From positions 1 through 63,089 of IMG/VR virus record IMGVR_UViG_3300015198_000001: a stretch of 63,089 bases of DNA. One strand, 5' to 3'. The stretch comes from a virus. Made by a program: the position numbers and the translations under genes. The notes below the pieces were generated by a model, which had not been told where the DNA came from, ran no database searches, and saw only the letters and a list, made by a program, of their open reading frames with translations. Of this stretch, positions 31,174-39,591 are shown one piece after another (the stretch's first letter is position 1; every line of letters begins with the position of its first letter).

Positions 31174-31175
31174 CC

Positions 31176-31571
31176 ATGATTAAGATGACAGTTGTTTCCA
31201 AGACCAGTGAGCAGCAGGCAACAAGTAATTCTATCAAAAACACGATAGAATTCAAAGTCGAAACCCAAATTAGTAACCCAGGGAATATCACTAATATCCA
31301 CAGCTTTGAGGTGGATGTTTCTACATTTAACGCTTACAAGGTTGGGGTAAGTTATGAACTTGTGTTGGCCTTGACAGGTATTCCACAACCCTTGACAGGT
31401 GTGGGTGTTGTTCTCCCACATCGGTGGTGTAACTGCGGCCAAACTCCCCTCTCCGCTTTCTCTTGTCCTCAGCACGGTTGGCTAGGAGGTCAGCTAAATT
31501 ACCCTATACAGTCCCCAGTAGTCCCCACACCAACATACACAGACGTTCCAAATGGCTATTTTTCATTTTAA
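31176..31571 (+). CDS. Hypothetical protein with Cys/His cluster (131 aa)
   Basis: Three bases after GroEL. The N-terminal two thirds is beta-rich (TIEFKVETQISNPGNITN) and the C-terminal third has CNCGQ and CPQHG (residues 88-109), a likely zinc site, then a Pro-rich tail. An alternative start is ATG 31185. It overlaps the next gene by 20 bases. It is not GroES-like. Function unknown. Confidence 0.55.
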   Translation: MIKMTVVSKTSEQQATSNSIKNTIEFKVETQISNPGNITNIHSFEVDVSTFNAYKVGVSYELVLALTGIPQPLTGVGVVLPHRWCNCGQTPLSAFSCPQHGWLGGQLNYPIQSPVVPTPTYTDVPNGYFSF

Positions 31572-31845
31572 GTGTTCTTGGTGTGGTGTACGTTCACGTC
31601 TTCTCTTGGAGGGGTACAAAAATAATGACGCTTTTTTTTGCCTGAACCCCACCTGTTTTAGCCCGCACGTAAGGCCGGGTGAGATGGGGCAGTTATTGAT
31701 ACGTACACCCGAGCCCCCCTCTGCTTCAGTCAAGGAACGGCTTGACAACGGATTGCAGGCTAGGGTAGTAGAGAGGATCGCAGACGCAGAGCGGATTTTT
31801 CGGGAACGTTCCAAAACAAGTGAAGAATTGAAGGAAAAGTATTAG
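31552..31845 (+). CDS. Zinc-ribbon protein (97 aa)
   Basis: N-terminal four-cysteine ribbon: FKCSWCGVRS and FFCLNPTC (residues 7-36), followed by a linker and a helical coiled tail (residues 60-97). The layout resembles small FmdB/Ogr-type zinc ribbons that bind nucleic acid or transcription proteins. It is the last gene of the GroEL operon. Confidence 0.55.
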   Translation: MAIFHFKCSWCGVRSRLLLEGYKNNDAFFCLNPTCFSPHVRPGEMGQLLIRTPEPPSASVKERLDNGLQARVVERIADAERIFRERSKTSEELKEKY

Positions 31846-31857
31846 TTTTGGGCTTTC

Positions 31858-31867
31858 CCGCTATACT
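31858..31867 (+). promoter_or_regulatory. CCGCTATACT promoter, leaderless
   Basis: TATACT at 31862-31867; six bases (CATCAC) then ATG 31874. No ribosome site and no TTGACA at -35. Confidence 0.7.
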
Positions 31868-31873
31868 CATCAC

Positions 31874-33964
31874 ATGGGCACGATCTTTTTACAGAAAATG
31901 GTGGTACGTGGCTTTCGCAGCTTAGCTGAGGAGGCCACGGTCGTTTTTGATAAGTCAGGTATGGTTCTAGTACGTGGTTTCAATCGAGACACACAGGGCT
32001 CCTCGGGCTCGGGCAAGAGCAATGTGCTGCTCGCCCTTGCCTACGCTTTTGACTACTGCCCTCTTACCTCCAAGGAAATTCAGAATTGGGATTTACCTTC
32101 TCCACCTAATGTGGAGGTGTGGTTTACAGTAGATGACATACCCGTCTACCTTCAGCGTGGCCCCAAGCCTCTTCTGATTGAGGCTGAAAAAGAAACAACT
32201 GGCGCACGTGCTGTTAATGCACGCCTCCAAGAAGTGCTCGGTCTAAGTACCGACCTGCTCTCTGCCCTTACCTTTCGTCAGCAGAAAGCACGTGGCCTAT
32301 TCCTATCCAAGAAAGACATTGAAAAGAAAGAATTTCTTACTACTCTTTTGAGACTTGGTGAATTTGAGTCTGAGTATGACAAAGCTACCAAGGCTACCTC
32401 GGCCATCTCTACTAAGCTGGAAGTTCTGACAAGCAGAGAGCAATTGCTTGAGGAACAGTACACCGTAGCCAAGGGACGTGTAACACCGCTTGTATTGCTA
32501 GACGAAGTCCCACTACTTAAAGAGCTGAGTGCGGCTGAGGTAGTATGTTCCGCTACCTTGTCGGCTAAGCTAACAGCTCAACAAGACCTTGACCTATTCA
32601 ACAAAAAGTCCTTGGGGTGGGTAGCCAACAAAGAGCTTACCTCCTCCATTGCTGCTTTTAAGGCTGAATACGAGAGCCGTAAGTCTCAAGCGCCAAGGTA
32701 TATCCGCAACGAAACCGAAGTCAAAGAGTTGAGCGCTCTTTACAGTGAAGTTTGTGCTAGGCTCCACGCCTCTGACAAGAACATAGGGACATTACACCAA
32801 AGCCATCGCGACCTGTCTAATATAGTTCGTTCCAAAGAACGGTTACAGGGAGAACTTAGTAAGGTTAAGTCACAAATAGCAGCTCTCAACGCCGCTATTT
32901 GTCCAGAGTGTGAACGCGCCTGGGACTCCCCCCAGCGACTTGCCGTGAAAATCAAAGAAGCAGAGGCGCTTGAGTTTCGACTTACTCAAGTCAAGGAAGC
33001 CGAATTGGGCTTGGTAGAGCTTGAGAAGCTCCAGGCAGAGGAAAGTGGTACAGCGGCCCTTCTAGCCAACGTAAGTGGGGAGATTAAGGGGCGACTTGAA
33101 GAAGCAGACCGCCGTTTGGATCTTGAACAATCAGAGCACGAGATAGCAGCTATCAATGCTCTTCATGGCTTGACGCAGAGCGTTGCGCAAGCTGAAGCCA
33201 TTCTACGCGAAGAAAGAGCCACTTGGGAGGCTTCCATCACCAAGAACAAGGAAATCTACGGGAAAAAGCTAGTCGATGCTGTAGAGGCCTCCTCTGACTC
33301 CAAAACGGCCCTCCTTGATGTAGAACGCTGCCTCGAACGGCGACGATCCCAAAACAGCGCTATAAAATCAGAGGCAGACAGAAACTTACGTGCAGCGGAG
33401 GAAGCCGAGGCGAGGTGGAGGGTAGCATCTACTGAATATAAGGTAGCTCATGTCGAGTATGCCAAGGAAGTGGATTGGGCCAAAGCGATCAAGGGATTTC
33501 TGGGTAGTGTATTCGATGAATCCCTAGCTGCTATTGCTGATGAATCAAATAAACTACTTGCCTTATTACCTAACACGGCTCACGTCACCTTATCTTTCAA
33601 AAGTGAAGGCATAACGCTCAAGGGGAAGATAGAACATGAGATTAAGTTGGTCGTTTCAGTCAATGGACACGAGACGACCCTAGCTGGGTGCTCTGGTGGC
33701 CAGACAACCTCGATTGAGCTAGCCGTAGACCTAGCCGTAGCGATGGTGGTGCAGGAGCGTACCGGCACCGCACCTGGATGGATCATATTAGACGAGACGT
33801 TCGAGGGCTTGGATGAGATCACTAAAGAGTCGTGCATGGAGCTGTTGAAACAATACGCTACCAAAAGGCTTGTGCTGGTAGTTGACCATTCCTCAGAATT
33901 CAAAGAGCTGTTTACTAGTTTTATAGATGTGGAATTTACTCGTGGCAAGTCAACTATTCTTTAG
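31874..33964 (+). CDS. SbcC/Rad50-like ATPase (T4 gp46-type)
   Basis: 696 residues with the SMC-like order: Walker A GSSGSGKS (residues 42-49), a long coiled coil (about 150-570) broken by the CPEC zinc hook at residues 343-346, ABC signature CSGGQTTS, and Walker B GWIILDETFEGLDE. With the SbcD/Mre11-like nuclease it resects DNA ends for recombination and replication restart. It starts at the predicted 5' end of its mRNA and is followed by a GCGCTATAAT motif. Confidence 0.9.
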   Translation: MGTIFLQKMVVRGFRSLAEEATVVFDKSGMVLVRGFNRDTQGSSGSGKSNVLLALAYAFDYCPLTSKEIQNWDLPSPPNVEVWFTVDDIPVYLQRGPKPLLIEAEKETTGARAVNARLQEVLGLSTDLLSALTFRQQKARGLFLSKKDIEKKEFLTTLLRLGEFESEYDKATKATSAISTKLEVLTSREQLLEEQYTVAKGRVTPLVLLDEVPLLKELSAAEVVCSATLSAKLTAQQDLDLFNKKSLGWVANKELTSSIAAFKAEYESRKSQAPRYIRNETEVKELSALYSEVCARLHASDKNIGTLHQSHRDLSNIVRSKERLQGELSKVKSQIAALNAAICPECERAWDSPQRLAVKIKEAEALEFRLTQVKEAELGLVELEKLQAEESGTAALLANVSGEIKGRLEEADRRLDLEQSEHEIAAINALHGLTQSVAQAEAILREERATWEASITKNKEIYGKKLVDAVEASSDSKTALLDVERCLERRRSQNSAIKSEADRNLRAAEEAEARWRVASTEYKVAHVEYAKEVDWAKAIKGFLGSVFDESLAAIADESNKLLALLPNTAHVTLSFKSEGITLKGKIEHEIKLVVSVNGHETTLAGCSGGQTTSIELAVDLAVAMVVQERTGTAPGWIILDETFEGLDEITKESCMELLKQYATKRLVLVVDHSSEFKELFTSFIDVEFTRGKSTIL

Positions 33965-33970
33965 GTACGG

Positions 33971-33981
33971 TGCGCTATAAT
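33971..33981 (+). promoter_or_regulatory. TGCGCTATAAT promoter motif overlapping a start codon
   Basis: TATAAT at 33976-33981 contains the first bases of the ATG at 33980. A transcript from here would begin after that ATG, so this site can serve the later genes (34387 onward) but not the full gene at 33980. Confidence 0.45.
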
Positions 33982-34387
33982 GAAAGTAAAGGATCAAAAA
34001 AAGCTAGTTGAGGTCTGGGAAGAGCTAGATAAAACAGACGAGGTTTTCCTAGTCAAGACAGACGAGGGTTGTTTCTATGTGGAAAGCCCCGACGATCAGG
34101 GCTTGACAGTCCACGAAGTGCAAGAAACCCTTATGAGGGTTTTTCTAAACAAGGAAGAGGCATCTTTTTATAAGGACGTGATAGGTGGCTACATTGGTCT
34201 AAAAGCCTCTCACCTTGTAGCGATGGGTATGAGCTTACCTCAGCTCTTTAAGGCATATCCAAATATCAGTGAGAATACCAAAAAAGAGTATAGCTGTCCA
34301 TTGAGGGTCGAGATTTGTTCATGTGAGAAAGAAGAGTTTCCAGAAATACTAGACACTTTAATCACTAATACGGTGGTACACAACTAA
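33980..34387 (+). CDS. Hypothetical protein (135 aa)
   Basis: Acidic, alpha/beta protein (DEVFLVKTDEGCFYV; LFKAYPNISENTKKEYSCPL). Because the promoter motif overlaps its ATG, it is probably translated from SbcC readthrough. The end joins the next gene by TAATG. No family recognised. Confidence 0.55.
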   Translation: MKVKDQKKLVEVWEELDKTDEVFLVKTDEGCFYVESPDDQGLTVHEVQETLMRVFLNKEEASFYKDVIGGYIGLKASHLVAMGMSLPQLFKAYPNISENTKKEYSCPLRVEICSCEKEEFPEILDTLITNTVVHN

Positions 34388-34485
34388 TGAAGAAACTATA
34401 TCGGTACTACGAAGACTTTGGGCGTAATAAGACTCTAACTGGCCCATTTGTTGCTGAAGTAAACAATCAATCAGGAGAAAAATAA
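34387..34485 (+). CDS. Small protein (32 aa)
   Basis: MKKLYRYYEDFGRNKTLTGP and twelve more residues, joined to the upstream gene by TAATG and to the next by a one-base gap. The AGGAG site of the next gene lies within its last codons. Tight packing suggests it is translated; function unknown. Confidence 0.45.
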   Translation: MKKLYRYYEDFGRNKTLTGPFVAEVNNQSGEK

Positions 34486-34486
34486 C

Positions 34487-34939
34487 ATGGGACGACCTAA
34501 GGGTAGTGGGAAAGATCCGTTTGACGCATTGGATGAGGCTTGGAAGAATAGCGTTGCAGGTATGTCACCGGAAGACATTGACAAGTCGATTGCAGGTATT
34601 GCCAAGGCTCAAGCAGAGAACAAGAAGAACCAAACGAACGATCTACAGGTGCGCGAAGCTTCGTTTGAGTACAATAACGCTACGGCTGGCTATAAGCAGA
34701 AGTCACGTAAGAATGACTTAGCTCAGCGTATTGGGATTGCCAAGAGCAACGATACTGAGATCACCAAAGCCGTGAAGGCTGAGGCTGTGAACCAGAATGA
34801 GAAATCAGAGGATGAAGTCGCCGCCACACTCAAGCTGACTCTGGGCGAAGCCAAGGCGCAGTATTCGGAAGCCACCAAGGCCAACAAGCTAAAGATCAAG
34901 TGGTGTATGCGTGTTCTTGGTGACAAGGGTAAGGTATAG
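34487..34939 (+). CDS. Hypothetical DNA-binding-like protein (150 aa)
   Basis: Begins MGRPKGSGKDPFD, an AT-hook-like motif (GRPKGSGK), followed by helical Lys/Glu/Ala-rich sequence. AGGAG precedes the ATG. It may bind AT-rich DNA, an inference from the motif alone. Confidence 0.5.
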   Translation: MGRPKGSGKDPFDALDEAWKNSVAGMSPEDIDKSIAGIAKAQAENKKNQTNDLQVREASFEYNNATAGYKQKSRKNDLAQRIGIAKSNDTEITKAVKAEAVNQNEKSEDEVAATLKLTLGEAKAQYSEATKANKLKIKWCMRVLGDKGKV

Positions 34940-34943
34940 ATAA

Positions 34944-35249
34944 ATGTACACGTCTACATATCCACCCAAGACAGACGCAACAGAGGCCGAGCTGTTTAAG
35001 GTTATTGACTTTTTGAACGAAAAGCACAATGTCAAGCAACACCTGTTTGAGGGTGGGATTGGGAGGCGCTTGCGCTGCATGGCTACTTCTTATACCTGCT
35101 CTGCCCCTGATTGTTCTAGACGAGCGTCTAGCTGGTCTATTGACAAGAAGAAGCAGGCACCCAAATGCGTAGCGCACGGGGTCGGTAGCCTGTTTATGGA
35201 AGATCGACTGGAAGACTATGTCTGTGAACTTCGATCTAGTCGTTATTGA
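34944..35249 (+). CDS. Hypothetical Cys-rich protein (101 aa)
   Basis: Helical N-terminus (residues 10-35), then a cluster YTCSAPDCSRRASSW and KCVAHGVG (residues 50-82), a probable zinc-binding site of C-x4-C...C-x2-H type. The end overlaps the next gene by 32 bases. Confidence 0.5.
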   Translation: MYTSTYPPKTDATEAELFKVIDFLNEKHNVKQHLFEGGIGRRLRCMATSYTCSAPDCSRRASSWSIDKKKQAPKCVAHGVGSLFMEDRLEDYVCELRSSRY

Positions 35250-35571
35250 GTCACCATTCGCTGGTGACATTGCAAAGAACCTCAAGTATCTGCGTGCGGC
35301 TATGGCAGATTGCTTGAGTCGTGGGGAGGCACCCTTTGCAAGTCACGCACTTTACACGCAGCCCGGTGTTCTTGACGATACTAAGGAGTCAGAACGGAAG
35401 AAAGGGATGGAAGCTGGTTTTGAGTGGGCCTTCATGGCTGACAAGTCGGTGGTCTATACTGACTTGGGGATCTCGAAAGGTATGGAGGCTGGCATTCAAC
35501 ACGCTATTGCACATAATCGAGATATTGAATACCGAAGTCTTCCTGGCTGGGATACTAGCCAGCTAAAGTAA
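35218..35571 (+). CDS. DUF4406/DUF7768-like nucleoside-deoxyribosyltransferase-fold protein
   Basis: 117 residues. Typical features are VVIESPFAGD at the N-terminus, NLKYLRAAMADCLSRGEAPF, ASHALYTQPGVLDD, and a C-terminal DLGISKGMEAGIQHA. Small phage proteins of this type share the fold of nucleoside 2-deoxyribosyltransferases, but an enzyme activity is not established. It closes a transcription unit just before a strong terminator. Confidence 0.7.
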   Translation: MSVNFDLVVIESPFAGDIAKNLKYLRAAMADCLSRGEAPFASHALYTQPGVLDDTKESERKKGMEAGFEWAFMADKSVVYTDLGISKGMEAGIQHAIAHNRDIEYRSLPGWDTSQLK

Positions 35572-35578
35572 GGTAATG

Positions 35579-35617
35579 GCAAAAGCTCTGAGGCCTTGGC
35601 TGGCTCAGAGCTTTTGC
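35579..35617 (+). terminator. Terminator hairpin overlapping a promoter
   Basis: GCAAAAGCTCTGAG (35579-35592) pairs perfectly over 14 bp with CTCAGAGCTTTTGC (35604-35617) around an 11-base loop, with the T run in the descending arm. The last bases are also the start of the GCGCTATAGT promoter. Confidence 0.75.
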
Positions 35618-35625
35618 GCTATAGT
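35616..35625 (+). promoter_or_regulatory. GCGCTATAGT promoter
   Basis: TATAGT at 35620-35625; ATG 35638 follows after 12 bases with no clear ribosome site, giving a leader of about 6 nt. Confidence 0.6.
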
Positions 35626-35637
35626 ACAGGTACACCT

Positions 35638-36291
35638 ATGAGGATTCTATCACTTGACATTAGCACCAAGACGGGGTTCGCAGTACTCGAAGGTGAGCGC
35701 GACACCGTCCCCAGTCTCCTCGAATATGGGACTATTGTAAACCACCAAAGCGTATTCAAGTACGGTGGCTACCCTTTCAGTTACCTCTTTGCCGTGGAAG
35801 ATGTTATAGCTAGAGTGATGGCTGTGGTGGTGCGCGTTAAGCCAGATGTAATAGTGGTGGAAGAGACGAACGCGGGCAAGCTCTCTTCCAGGTATTCCCA
35901 AAAAGTTTTAGAATACCTACATTGTACTTTTCTGCGTCGTTTTCAAGAAACCTTCGTTGAAAATCACCATAATATCGGTTGGAAGCCAGAAGTCTACTAT
36001 ATCTCCAGCTCAATGTGGCGCTCTGCCCTACACCTACAAATGACTAAGGAAGATAAAAAAAACAATCAGCTACTTTCAAAGGGCAAGCGCCTTGCGGAAG
36101 AAAACGGCACAGTCTTTGATAAAGCTACTATCGGCGTCAAGGGAAAAATTAGCAAGAAGCATCTTTCAGTACGATACGTAAATGCCACCTTCAACAAGTC
36201 TTTCAAGATGAAAGACAATGATGTGACTGACGCTATTTCTTTGGGTACCTCGTATCTATGTGGCGCTAAAATCTGTGACGGAGTAATGTAA
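35638..36291 (+). CDS. RuvC-like Holliday junction resolvase
   Basis: 217 residues from ATG 35638; a TTG 14 codons up is in frame but lies in the terminator hairpin. RNase-H-like acidic residues are seen in MRILSLDISTKTGFAV (D7), VIVVEETNAGK (Glu pair) and DNDVTDAISLG near the C-terminus, the order of the RuvC catalytic tetrad. It would cut four-way junctions produced by recombination before packaging. It directly precedes the RNR gene. Confidence 0.75.
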   Translation: MRILSLDISTKTGFAVLEGERDTVPSLLEYGTIVNHQSVFKYGGYPFSYLFAVEDVIARVMAVVVRVKPDVIVVEETNAGKLSSRYSQKVLEYLHCTFLRRFQETFVENHHNIGWKPEVYYISSSMWRSALHLQMTKEDKKNNQLLSKGKRLAEENGTVFDKATIGVKGKISKKHLSVRYVNATFNKSFKMKDNDVTDAISLGTSYLCGAKICDGVM

Positions 36292-38151
36292 ATGAATACT
36301 AGCAATAAGCTTCTAAGTGATATCGTAGCCTTTCGCACTTACGCACGACACCTCCCCTCGCTCGGTCGTCGCGAATCTCTTGAGGAGACTATCAATCGTA
36401 ATATGAACATGCACCTAGATCGCTTCCCAAAGCTGTCCAAGGATATTGTGCGGGCGTACTCCCATGTACACGAGCATGAGGTTATGCCTTCAATGCGAGG
36501 TATGCAGTTCGCTGGACAGGCTGTGGTCAAGAATAATGCCCGCCAGTACAACTGCGCTTATTTGCCGATTGACGACGCACGTGCCTTTGGAGAGGTACTT
36601 TTCCTACTTCTTTCGGGTACTGGAGTAGGGTTCTCCGTTCAGGGAGCCCATATCAACAAACTACCTCATATCCAGGAGCCGCGTGAAGAGGGAGCTTTCC
36701 TGGTGCAGGACTCTATTATTGGTTGGGCCCAAGCCCTAGACGTTCTATTTGAGGCATACGCCTTTGGTCGAGTGCGCCCACTATTTGACTTCTTTCAGAT
36801 CAGAGCCAAGGGCTCCTTGCTGGTCACTACTGGTGCACGCGCACCAGGGCCAGAGCCACTGAAGCACATGCTTATCGAGGTCGAGAAGCGCCTACGAAAG
36901 GCGATCGGGCGTCACCTAACTGATATTGAAGTACACGACATTATCTGTATCATCTCAGATTGCGTTTTAGCTGGCGGTATTCGACGTGCTGCACTGATTT
37001 CCCTTTTTGATCGTGACAGTGATGCGATGCTTCACGCAAAGAGCGGAGAATGGTATACCCAGCACCCTTATCGTGCTCGGGCAAACAACAGCGCGCTTCT
37101 GCCACGTAGCAAAGTAACCAAAGAGGAGTTTGAGTATATTTTCAACATTACTCGTAATAGTGGAGCCGGAGAGCCGGGCTTCTCCTGGTCCAACGACCCT
37201 GACATGGGATTTAATCCGTGTCACGAAGTGAGTTTACAGGCAAAGCAGTTCTGCAACCTGACCACAGTTAATCAGACTGGTATCGTAAATAAGAGTGACT
37301 TCCTAGCCCGCGTACAGTCGGCTGCCTTTATTGCCACTCTTCAGGCAGCCTACACCGATTTTCCGTACCTACGACCTGACTGGAAAGTGGCTACTGAGTC
37401 TGAGTCATTGATCGGTGTATCCTTTACCGGTATTGCTGACAGTGGAAAGGCAATAACCGCAGAATGGTTACGTGAGGGTGCACAGCTCGTACTTGACACC
37501 AACGCCCGCTACGCTAAACGTGCTGGTGGCATCAATTTGGCTGCCCGTTCTACCGTACTTAAGCCAGAGGGCTCTTCTAGTGCCGTCCTAGGCTCTGCAA
37601 GTGGCATCCATGCACGACATGCCCCCTACTACCTACGCAGGATCCGTATCAATGCAGATGACGCAGTAGCAAAGTACCTAAAGACGATTGTGCCGGGTCT
37701 AGTTGAAGAGGCCAAAGCCGAAGCCAACACAGTCATCATTACGATCCCACAGGAATCGCCAGTGGGAGCTATCTGCCGTAAGGATGAAAGTGCTATTGAC
37801 TTGCTCAGTCGCGTAGTAATGTACAATAAAAACTGGATTGCTCCAGGCCACCGCTCTGGTGCCAATATGAACAATGTATCCGCCACTGTCTCCGTCAGGG
37901 AAGATGAGTGGGACGCGGTAAGTAACTTTATGTGGACCAATCGTGACCATTATACGGGTATCGCATTACTGCCATATGACGGTGGGAATTATATCCAGGC
38001 TCCCTTTCAAGATTGTACCAAGACGGAATTTGAAGATATGTCTAAATTGGTAAGCGAGATTGACTTGCGGCAGGTTATCGAGGTCGATGATAATACCACC
38101 AGAAGTGATTTAATTGCTTGTGGATCGCTCGGCGGCTGCGAAGTACGGTAA
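36292..38151 (+). CDS. nrdJ: Class II (adenosylcobalamin) ribonucleotide reductase
   Basis: 619 residues, resembling monomeric RTPR-type enzymes. The first redox Cys is C88 (NCAYLP). C310-x-E312...C321 (NPCHEVSL, QFCNLTT) has the spacing of the thiyl-radical Cys, catalytic Glu and second redox Cys of the Lactobacillus enzyme. The C-terminal C610/C616 pair (CGSLGGC) is the swinging disulfide. It makes deoxynucleotides from ribonucleotides with vitamin B12 and without oxygen or an NrdB partner. It is about 120 residues shorter than the Lactobacillus enzyme, with part of the loss between C88 and C310, where the effector-binding insertion lies. Confidence 0.88.
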   Translation: MNTSNKLLSDIVAFRTYARHLPSLGRRESLEETINRNMNMHLDRFPKLSKDIVRAYSHVHEHEVMPSMRGMQFAGQAVVKNNARQYNCAYLPIDDARAFGEVLFLLLSGTGVGFSVQGAHINKLPHIQEPREEGAFLVQDSIIGWAQALDVLFEAYAFGRVRPLFDFFQIRAKGSLLVTTGARAPGPEPLKHMLIEVEKRLRKAIGRHLTDIEVHDIICIISDCVLAGGIRRAALISLFDRDSDAMLHAKSGEWYTQHPYRARANNSALLPRSKVTKEEFEYIFNITRNSGAGEPGFSWSNDPDMGFNPCHEVSLQAKQFCNLTTVNQTGIVNKSDFLARVQSAAFIATLQAAYTDFPYLRPDWKVATESESLIGVSFTGIADSGKAITAEWLREGAQLVLDTNARYAKRAGGINLAARSTVLKPEGSSSAVLGSASGIHARHAPYYLRRIRINADDAVAKYLKTIVPGLVEEAKAEANTVIITIPQESPVGAICRKDESAIDLLSRVVMYNKNWIAPGHRSGANMNNVSATVSVREDEWDAVSNFMWTNRDHYTGIALLPYDGGNYIQAPFQDCTKTEFEDMSKLVSEIDLRQVIEVDDNTTRSDLIACGSLGGCEVR

Positions 38152-38156
38152 CATCT

Positions 38157-38166
38157 ACGCTATAAT
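38157..38166 (+). promoter_or_regulatory. ACGCTATAAT promoter
   Basis: TATAAT at 38161-38166; GAGG at 38173-38176 and ATG 38182 follow, so the transcript would begin at or next to the ribosome site. Confidence 0.6.
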
Positions 38167-38181
38167 AGCTGTGAGGTGACT

Positions 38182-39039
38182 ATGCCGTTTGACTTTAACA
38201 AAAACAGCGAAGAATTCGACAGTCAAGTAGACGAAAACGTAGAACCAGAGCTACAAAACGTTCAGGGTGTCATTAACAGTTTAGACTCAAATTTTGAAGA
38301 GGAAGAGCTAAATGACGATCTTACGGAAATTGAAAAACGGCTTGAGGTGGCTAGCTATTACAATTGTCTACTCAAGGATTCTGTATTCGGAGCGGACCCC
38401 TCTCATGCAGCTCGGGTGGTCACGTATCGTATTAAAAAGTTCGTCAAAGGAGAGCTGAGCGAATTGGTAGGGCTCACACTACCTAAATCGGTAGCTTCAG
38501 TCCAGCCTCTTTTTTCGGACGCAGAGATTGCGGCGCTTAAGGCTTTAGCTGCTAAGGTTATTGGTAGGCCATCAGTTATGGATGGCCCCCTAACAAAGGG
38601 ACCTGTACTGAATACGGTGGTAAAGCCGAATCCGAGCCACACACTGCCAGTGGCAAGACCCAATATCCCAACACTTAAACACGTTGCTACACCGAAAACT
38701 TCTGTAGCGGGTCAGGATAGCCTTGGTATCAAACAACAAATGACTGGCGCTCGCCAGCTAGTAAAGAAACAAACAAACACGAATGGCAAGAAGCGTTTTG
38801 TTGAAATCCCACATCCAATGGTTTCTGGGGAAACCATTCTAAAAGACGTGTCATCTCAGTCCCAGCCAACGGGAGCCCTAAAGCCGCTCCCTATGCCCCA
38901 GGGCACTCAAATGACAATGGTTACTGAGCAGCAAGCTCAGTTGAATATCGCTAATCCAGGTATTGCCAACGCAGATCGTTCAGATGCAAGTCAAGTCAAG
39001 AATCAAATTTCCGCAGCAATAAGCCTAAGCCTAAAATAG
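38182..39039 (+). CDS. Hypothetical protein (285 aa), partly disordered
   Basis: ATG 38182 has GAGG five bases upstream; GTG 38176 is in frame. The N-terminus (1-45) is very acidic, residues 45-135 are helical, and 140-285 is Pro/Thr/Gln-rich and probably unstructured. No family recognised; position between RNR and DnaE suggests a replication accessory protein. Confidence 0.55.
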   Translation: MPFDFNKNSEEFDSQVDENVEPELQNVQGVINSLDSNFEEEELNDDLTEIEKRLEVASYYNCLLKDSVFGADPSHAARVVTYRIKKFVKGELSELVGLTLPKSVASVQPLFSDAEIAALKALAAKVIGRPSVMDGPLTKGPVLNTVVKPNPSHTLPVARPNIPTLKHVATPKTSVAGQDSLGIKQQMTGARQLVKKQTNTNGKKRFVEIPHPMVSGETILKDVSSQSQPTGALKPLPMPQGTQMTMVTEQQAQLNIANPGIANADRSDASQVKNQISAAISLSLK

Positions 39040-39048
39040 GAGTATACA

Positions 39049-39591
39049 ATGTCAAATAATATCGCAAGCAAGCTAAGTCTTCGTCAACGCACCAAGGATT
39101 CTGCTAGCAAGATCGACCTGCTAGAGCAGGATCTAATGAAGGTCGTTAATGGTATTAACGAGGTTTTTGGTAAGTTTCAGAACCAGCTCGACGGGCTCAA
39201 GGAGCTAGCTTCTTCGGTTGTTGAACTACTAGGCGTAGATACCGTTAGCGCTGTAGTCGAAAAGCGGAAGCTAGATCGGGAGACTAAGGAAGCGGACTCA
39301 GCCAAGACGCAGGTTGACAAGCTAGTTCTTGAGGGTGGACTTGTGGCGGTTGAGAAGGTCGAGTCAACCTCGTTCATTGTTGGTCGTGAATTTACCAAGG
39401 AAGGCACCCTACGGCACCCAGGACGAGTCCAGGTTCAATTCAAGGATCTACGTCTAGAGTTTCAGCCGAAGTTTGAGGGGCAGCCGGTGGGTGTCTCTAT
39501 CGAGACTGAAGACCTGGGTCGATTTGAGATCCAGGAGATTTATTCAATTGTAGATGTGCCCGTTACCTCAGAAATAACAGAGACGAAGTAA
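39049..39591 (+). CDS. Hypothetical protein with coiled coil (180 aa)
   Basis: Residues 15-90 form a coiled coil (DLLEQDLMKVVNGINEVFGK). The C-terminal half is beta-rich (RVQVQFKDLRLEFQPKFEG). Last base shared with the next start (TAATG). Function unknown. Confidence 0.55.
   Translation: MSNNIASKLSLRQRTKDSASKIDLLEQDLMKVVNGINEVFGKFQNQLDGLKELASSVVELLGVDTVSAVVEKRKLDRETKEADSAKTQVDKLVLEGGLVAVEKVESTSFIVGREFTKEGTLRHPGRVQVQFKDLRLEFQPKFEGQPVGVSIETEDLGRFEIQEIYSIVDVPVTSEITETK

Noticed and set aside
31176-31571. Gene after groEL as GroES
   Set aside because: The sequence lacks the mobile-loop and terminal strand patterns of Cpn10 and has a Cys/His cluster instead; the 24840 gene fits better.
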